Source of the DNA: WRDS01 sp964492775
Lineage (GTDB): Bacteria > Actinomycetota > Coriobacteriia > Anaerosomatales > PHET01
DNA: 64,000 nucleotides
NCBI GenBank assembly: GCA_964492775.1
Contig: CAZBLH010000005.1
Span: 33,665 to 97,664, forward strand
Direction of reading: 5' to 3'
Shown here: piece by piece, positions 60,885-64,000 of the stretch
Position numbering within the stretch: position 1 is the stretch's first letter
Layout of the letters: each line of letters starts with the position of its first letter
The notes under the pieces: generated by a model
Database searches by the model: none
Told to the model about the DNA's origin: nothing
What the model saw: the letters and a program-made list of their open reading frames with translations, nothing else
Program-made: the position numbers and the translations under genes

Positions 60885-63654
60885 CCGCAGCTGCCTCCTC
60901 CCGTCGCTCGCGTCGAGCGAGGATGAGCTTGGTGACGTCGATGAGCACGATCGGGATGAGCGCCGATGCTACCACGGCCATCCAGTCATGAATGCCGAGA
61001 GGCTGCGTCTTGAAGATGTTCTGCAGGAACGGCACGTAGATCACGAGCAGGTGCAGGCAGAACGAGCCCGCGAAGGCGGCCATAAGCCACTTGTTCTTGA
61101 AGGATTCCGCCGAGAACACGCTTCGGGTGGACGACCGGAAGTTGAACGCGTGCAGCAGCTGAGACAGTACGACCGTTGTGAACAGCATCGTCTGAGCGTG
61201 CTCCCGGCCATCGACCGCGAACCAGCCCTGATCGACGCCGAGGTACATGACAAGCGCGCCGACGGTGATGAGTGCTCCCTGCCAGACGATCTGCGTGAGG
61301 CGCCGCCCATTGAGAATCGACTCCTGTGACGAGCGCGGAGGCCGTTCCATGACACGGGGGCTTCCGGGATCGACGCCAAGCGCGAGTGCGGGCAGGCCAT
61401 CGGTGACGAGGTTGATCCAAAGGATCTGAAGCGGCAGTAGCGCCGGGTGCGGCGAGATGAGTGCGGTGGTGAAGATGATGAGGACCTCGCTCATGTTGCA
61501 GCTGAGGAGGAAGAAGATGAACTTGCGCAGGTTGTCGAAGACCACACGGCCTTCTCGGACGGCCTCCACGATGGTCGCGAAGTTGTCGTCTGCGAGCACC
61601 ATGTCGGCAGCTTCGCGCGAGACGTCCGTGCCGATCTTGCCCATCGCTACGCCGATGTCGGCCTTCTTGAGTGCCGGCGCGTCGTTCACGCCGTCGCCGG
61701 TCATCGCTACAACCTCGCCGCGGCGCTTGAGCGCGTCGACGATGCGCAGCTTGTGCTCGGGGTTTACACGCGCGTAGATGCGCGTGTCCCCGACGATGTC
61801 GTAGAGATCGTCGTCGCTCATGGCCTCGAGCTCGACGCCGGTGACCACGCCGTTGCCGCCCTCGTTGAGACCGATCTCCCGACCGACCGCCTGGGCGGTG
61901 AGCCCATGGTCGCCGGTGACCATCGCGACCTTGATGCCGGCCTTGTGGCACTCGGCGATCGCATCGGGAACCTCGGTGCGAGGCGGGTCGAGCAGGCCGA
62001 GGATGCCGACGTAGGTCATGTCGCGCTCGAGTTCCTCGCCCTCATCGGGCTCTGAGGCCGCGAGCTCGCGGTAGGCGAATGCGAGTGTGCGGAAGCCGCC
62101 GGCGGCGAGCTCAGCATTCGCGGTGTGCAGCTGCTCACGTAGCTCGTCGGTCATCTCGACGATCTGTCCGCGAATCTGAGCGCGCACGCACAGGCCGAGG
62201 ACGACGTCCGTGCCGCCCTTCATGAACGCGACGCGCTCGCCCTCAATGGCGTGGATGGTCGTCATGCGCTTGCGTTCGGAGTCGAAGGGCACCTCGCCGA
62301 TGCGCTGCGGGCGGATGTGGCCGGACTGCAGGCGATCGGCGGCGACGATGAGAGCGGTCTCGGTCGGGTCGCCAATGAGCTGGCCTTCAGAGCCGAAGCG
62401 CGCGTCGTTGCATGAGGACGCGATCTCAAGCAGCAGCTCGCGATCGGCGGTTTCGGGGACGTGTGAGGCGGGTTGCAGGCTGTAGTCGGGGAGAACCTCG
62501 GCGAGGTCTCGGCCAACGAGCATGCGCTTTACGGTCATCTCGTTGCGCGTGAGCGTGCCCGTCTTGTCCGAGCAGATGAACGTCGTCGAGCCGAGCGTCT
62601 CGACCGCGTGCAGCTTGCGCACGATGGCGTTGTGCGCAGCCATGCGCCGCACGCCGAGCGAGAGCGCGACGGTCACGCTCGCGGGGAGACCCTCGGGGAT
62701 AGCCGCTACTGCAAGTGAGATGGCCACGAGCAGGGCGACGGTGAGCGTCTCCCGGAAGTCGGGACTTCCCATCAGAGCGCTGAGCGACTCGCCGCTCACG
62801 GAGACGGCCTTCCAGACCTCCTCGGCGAACACGATCGCGGCGATCACGAGAACGATGACGGCGATGGCTTTACCGACGCGCCGGAGTTCGTTCTGGAGCG
62901 GTGTCTTCTCATCGCCCTGGGCGGCCAAGAGGTCAGCGATCCTGCCCATCTCAGTACGCTGACCGGTTGCAGTCACAACATAGGTGCCACGACCGACCGC
63001 GACCGAGGTTCCGGCGAAGACCATGTTCACGCGATCGCCCAGAGCCGACTCCTCGTCGATGAGCTCGGAGTCGACCTTGCGTACGGGCGCGCTCTCGCCG
63101 GTGAGTGCCGCCTCCTCGACGCGCATCGCGCCGACCTCGATCAGGCGGCCGTCGGACGGAATCTTGTCGCCGGCCTCCAGCAGCACGATGTCTCCGGGTA
63201 CGAGTTCGCTTGCGGCGACCTCGAACTCGGCACCGTCACGAATGACGCGCGCGGTGGGCGCCGACATCTGTTTGAGCGCCTCAAGCGCCTGCTCGGCGCG
63301 GTACTCCTGCACGAAGCCGAGGATGCCGTTCAGGATGAGGATCGCTGTGATGGCGATCGCCTCGGGGATCTGGCCCTCGATCGCCGAGATGGCGACGGCG
63401 GCAAGAAGCACCCAGATCATAAAGTCGTTGAACTGGGCGACGAACATCTTCCACGCCGGGGTCTTCTCGGCGGGCCGCAGCTCGTTGAGCCCCTGTTCGC
63501 CGAGCCGCCGCGCGGCCTCTGCGGCGGAGAGTCCGCTGCCACGCTCGACCTCGAAGGCGCCGAGCGTCTGCTCGACGGTGCGTGCGTGCCAGGGATCGGC
63601 GGGGCCGAGTGGCTCGACTTCGGGTGTTGTGGTGCTCACGCGGTCTTCAGGCAT
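60877..63654 (-). CDS. P-type cation-exporting ATPase (P2A-like; Mn2+/Ca2+)
   Basis: This 925 aa pump has the order actuator, M1-M6 core and C-terminal helices of the SERCA/PMCA class: cation N domain at the start, TGES loop (EEAALTGESAPVRK), the M4 motif VAAIPEGLPASV, the phosphorylation motif CSDKTGTLT (Asp363), the N domain (AFMKGG), hinge GDGVNDAPALKKADIGVAMG and M5-M6 NMSEVLIIF / NLVTDGLPALALGVD. The transported ion by family alone would be Ca2+; the yybP-ykoY riboswitch just upstream argues for Mn2+ efflux. ATG 63654 has GGAGG 4 bases upstream; the frame extends 14 codons further, but that part overlaps the terminator. Confidence 0.93.
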   Translation of the reverse strand: MPEDRVSTTTPEVEPLGPADPWHARTVEQTLGAFEVERGSGLSAAEAARRLGEQGLNELRPAEKTPAWKMFVAQFNDFMIWVLLAAVAISAIEGQIPEAIAITAILILNGILGFVQEYRAEQALEALKQMSAPTARVIRDGAEFEVAASELVPGDIVLLEAGDKIPSDGRLIEVGAMRVEEAALTGESAPVRKVDSELIDEESALGDRVNMVFAGTSVAVGRGTYVVTATGQRTEMGRIADLLAAQGDEKTPLQNELRRVGKAIAVIVLVIAAIVFAEEVWKAVSVSGESLSALMGSPDFRETLTVALLVAISLAVAAIPEGLPASVTVALSLGVRRMAAHNAIVRKLHAVETLGSTTFICSDKTGTLTRNEMTVKRMLVGRDLAEVLPDYSLQPASHVPETADRELLLEIASSCNDARFGSEGQLIGDPTETALIVAADRLQSGHIRPQRIGEVPFDSERKRMTTIHAIEGERVAFMKGGTDVVLGLCVRAQIRGQIVEMTDELREQLHTANAELAAGGFRTLAFAYRELAASEPDEGEELERDMTYVGILGLLDPPRTEVPDAIAECHKAGIKVAMVTGDHGLTAQAVGREIGLNEGGNGVVTGVELEAMSDDDLYDIVGDTRIYARVNPEHKLRIVDALKRRGEVVAMTGDGVNDAPALKKADIGVAMGKIGTDVSREAADMVLADDNFATIVEAVREGRVVFDNLRKFIFFLLSCNMSEVLIIFTTALISPHPALLPLQILWINLVTDGLPALALGVDPGSPRVMERPPRSSQESILNGRRLTQIVWQGALITVGALVMYLGVDQGWFAVDGREHAQTMLFTTVVLSQLLHAFNFRSSTRSVFSAESFKNKWLMAAFAGSFCLHLLVIYVPFLQNIFKTQPLGIHDWMAVVASALIPIVLIDVTKLILARRERREEAAAGA

Positions 63655-63667
63655 GCTTCCTCCAGAC

Positions 63668-63704
63668 AAAAAGACCCCTGGTGGCATTCTCTCCACCAGA
63701 GGTC
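63668..63704 (-). terminator. Riboswitch-controlled intrinsic terminator
   Basis: On the minus strand a 12 bp stem (63704-63693 with 63684-63673) and an 8 nt loop are followed by TTTTT (63672-63668). The 5' arm contains CCTCTG, the 3' strand of the riboswitch P1 helix, so P1 and terminator exclude each other. It lies 13 bp before the ATPase start codon. Confidence 0.88.
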
Positions 63705-63808
63705 TCGCGATCGCGTCTGCGACGGCAGGGCCGGAACCTTGCGGTCCGGGGATGTCGGCCTGCCTTCCCGGTCGGGGTCTTCATTGACCGGAACGCTACT
63801 CCCCTCTG
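63697..63808 (-). promoter_or_regulatory. yybP-ykoY (Mn2+-sensing) riboswitch aptamer
   Basis: The minus-strand RNA contains the hallmark elements in order: P1 5' strand CAGAGG running into GGGGAGTAGC, the P2 region with GTCAATGAAGAC, a GC-rich P3-P4 arm, and GCGAGACC before the P1 3' strand CCTCTG (63702-63697). Mn2+ binding would stabilise P1, block the overlapping terminator and turn the ATPase on. The match is by recognised consensus and complementarity, not by a covariance search. Confidence 0.88.
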
Positions 63809-63818
63809 ACTCGTGAGA

Positions 63819-63847
63819 ACGATACCTGCCTCACGCCCGCATGCCAA
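63819..63847 (-). promoter_or_regulatory. Promoter of the riboswitch-ATPase-kinase transcript
   Basis: On the minus strand TTGGCA (63847-63842) and TATCGT (63824-63819) are exactly 17 bp apart. The predicted start lies just before the P1 helix of the riboswitch, and the -10 equals that of tRNA-Ile. Confidence 0.65.
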
Positions 63848-64000
63848 GTGGCGGGCGGTTTTGGGGTTGCAGGGGGAGACTGTTTCTGGCAATTCCTCCC
63901 AAACCCCTGCACCTGCTACTTCCACATGGTTTGACTTGAGAGCAGATGGAACGCCCCGGGTTTGACGGAGGCTCCTTGGCTAGGATTCCTTAGAATCCTG
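63848..64000. other. Non-coding right edge of the window
   Basis: No gene is seen. A 7 bp hairpin CGCCCGC/GCGGGCG at about 63835-63858 overlaps the promoter region. A second hairpin, AGGATTC-CTTA-GAATCCT (63982-63999), ends one base before the edge and could be a terminator of a gene further right; this cannot be judged from the window. Confidence 0.4.

Noticed and set aside
63582..63925. Short open frames on both strands over the riboswitch region
   Set aside because: The structured leader explains the sequence, and no ribosome site or family match is present.
1..64000. Insertion sequences, prophage genes, integrases, rRNA genes or CRISPR arrays
   Set aside because: I looked for transposase or integrase motifs, terminal repeats and rRNA sequence and saw none in the window.

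Overview
The window is a GC-rich actinobacterial chromosome segment that spans the replication origin. Gene order rpmH-rnpA-yidD-yidC-jag-rsmG-parA-parB on one side and dnaA-dnaN-recF-DUF721-gyrB-gyrA on the other, with a large DnaA-box region between them, places oriC at about 40-43 kb. Most genes point away from it on both sides. The gene content (ferredoxin-linked 2-oxoacid oxidoreductase, rubrerythrin, a bacteriohemerythrin, a 24-heme cytochrome lipoprotein, a TGA/selenocysteine thioredoxin, AddAB) suggests an anaerobic, free-living member of the class Coriobacteriia, perhaps a sediment or subsurface lineage (OPB41/Anaerosomatales type). The taxonomic placement is inference, not a search result. 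A run of 10 N at 20650-20659 shows this is a draft or metagenome assembly.

Layout: 0-5 kb, a partial ABC-2 ATPase, two RCK/KTN proteins and a convergent KimA-type K+ transporter, and an acidic unknown protein. 5-7.5 kb, the multiheme cytochrome, tRNA-Ala and the selenocysteine thioredoxin. 7.7-16.4 kb, one giant cyclic beta-1,2-glucan synthase. 16.5-20.2 kb, an ABC ATPase / CARDB protein / FtsX-MacB permease / Yip1 operon. 20.2-28.5 kb, a near mirror-image cluster in which a four-subunit 2-oxoacid:ferredoxin oxidoreductase plus a P-loop ATPase is flanked on both sides by an XRE-cupin regulator and an acyl-CoA ligase. The left ligase is broken by the N gap and by what looks like a chimeric piece of an RNase J gene. 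28.6-32 kb, tRNA-Ile, YjbQ, a bifunctional nuclease, an HlyD-type adaptor and a HAD phosphatase.

32-48.7 kb is the origin core: gyrA, a small membrane protein, gyrB, a DUF721 (DciA-like) protein, recF, dnaN, dnaA, a GHKL-ATPase/winged-helix protein just upstream of dnaA, oriC, rpmH-rnpA-yidD-yidC-jag, three parS sites, rsmG, parA, parB and a YtxH-like protein. DnaA boxes lie both upstream and downstream of dnaA, giving a bipartite-looking origin.

48.8-64 kb holds addB-addA, rlmN, a rubrerythrin, an HtrA protease, an unknown membrane protein, D-Ala-D-Ala ligase, a bacteriohemerythrin, a sensor-less histidine kinase and a P-type cation ATPase. The ATPase lies behind a recognisable yybP-ykoY (Mn2+) riboswitch with an overlapping intrinsic terminator, which suggests Mn2+ export. 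The best observations are the selenocysteine codon at the thioredoxin active site, the riboswitch-ATPase-kinase unit, the regulator-like gene placed directly before dnaA, the duplicated cupin/ligase flanks of the oxidoreductase operon, and the repeat-built 24-heme lipoprotein.
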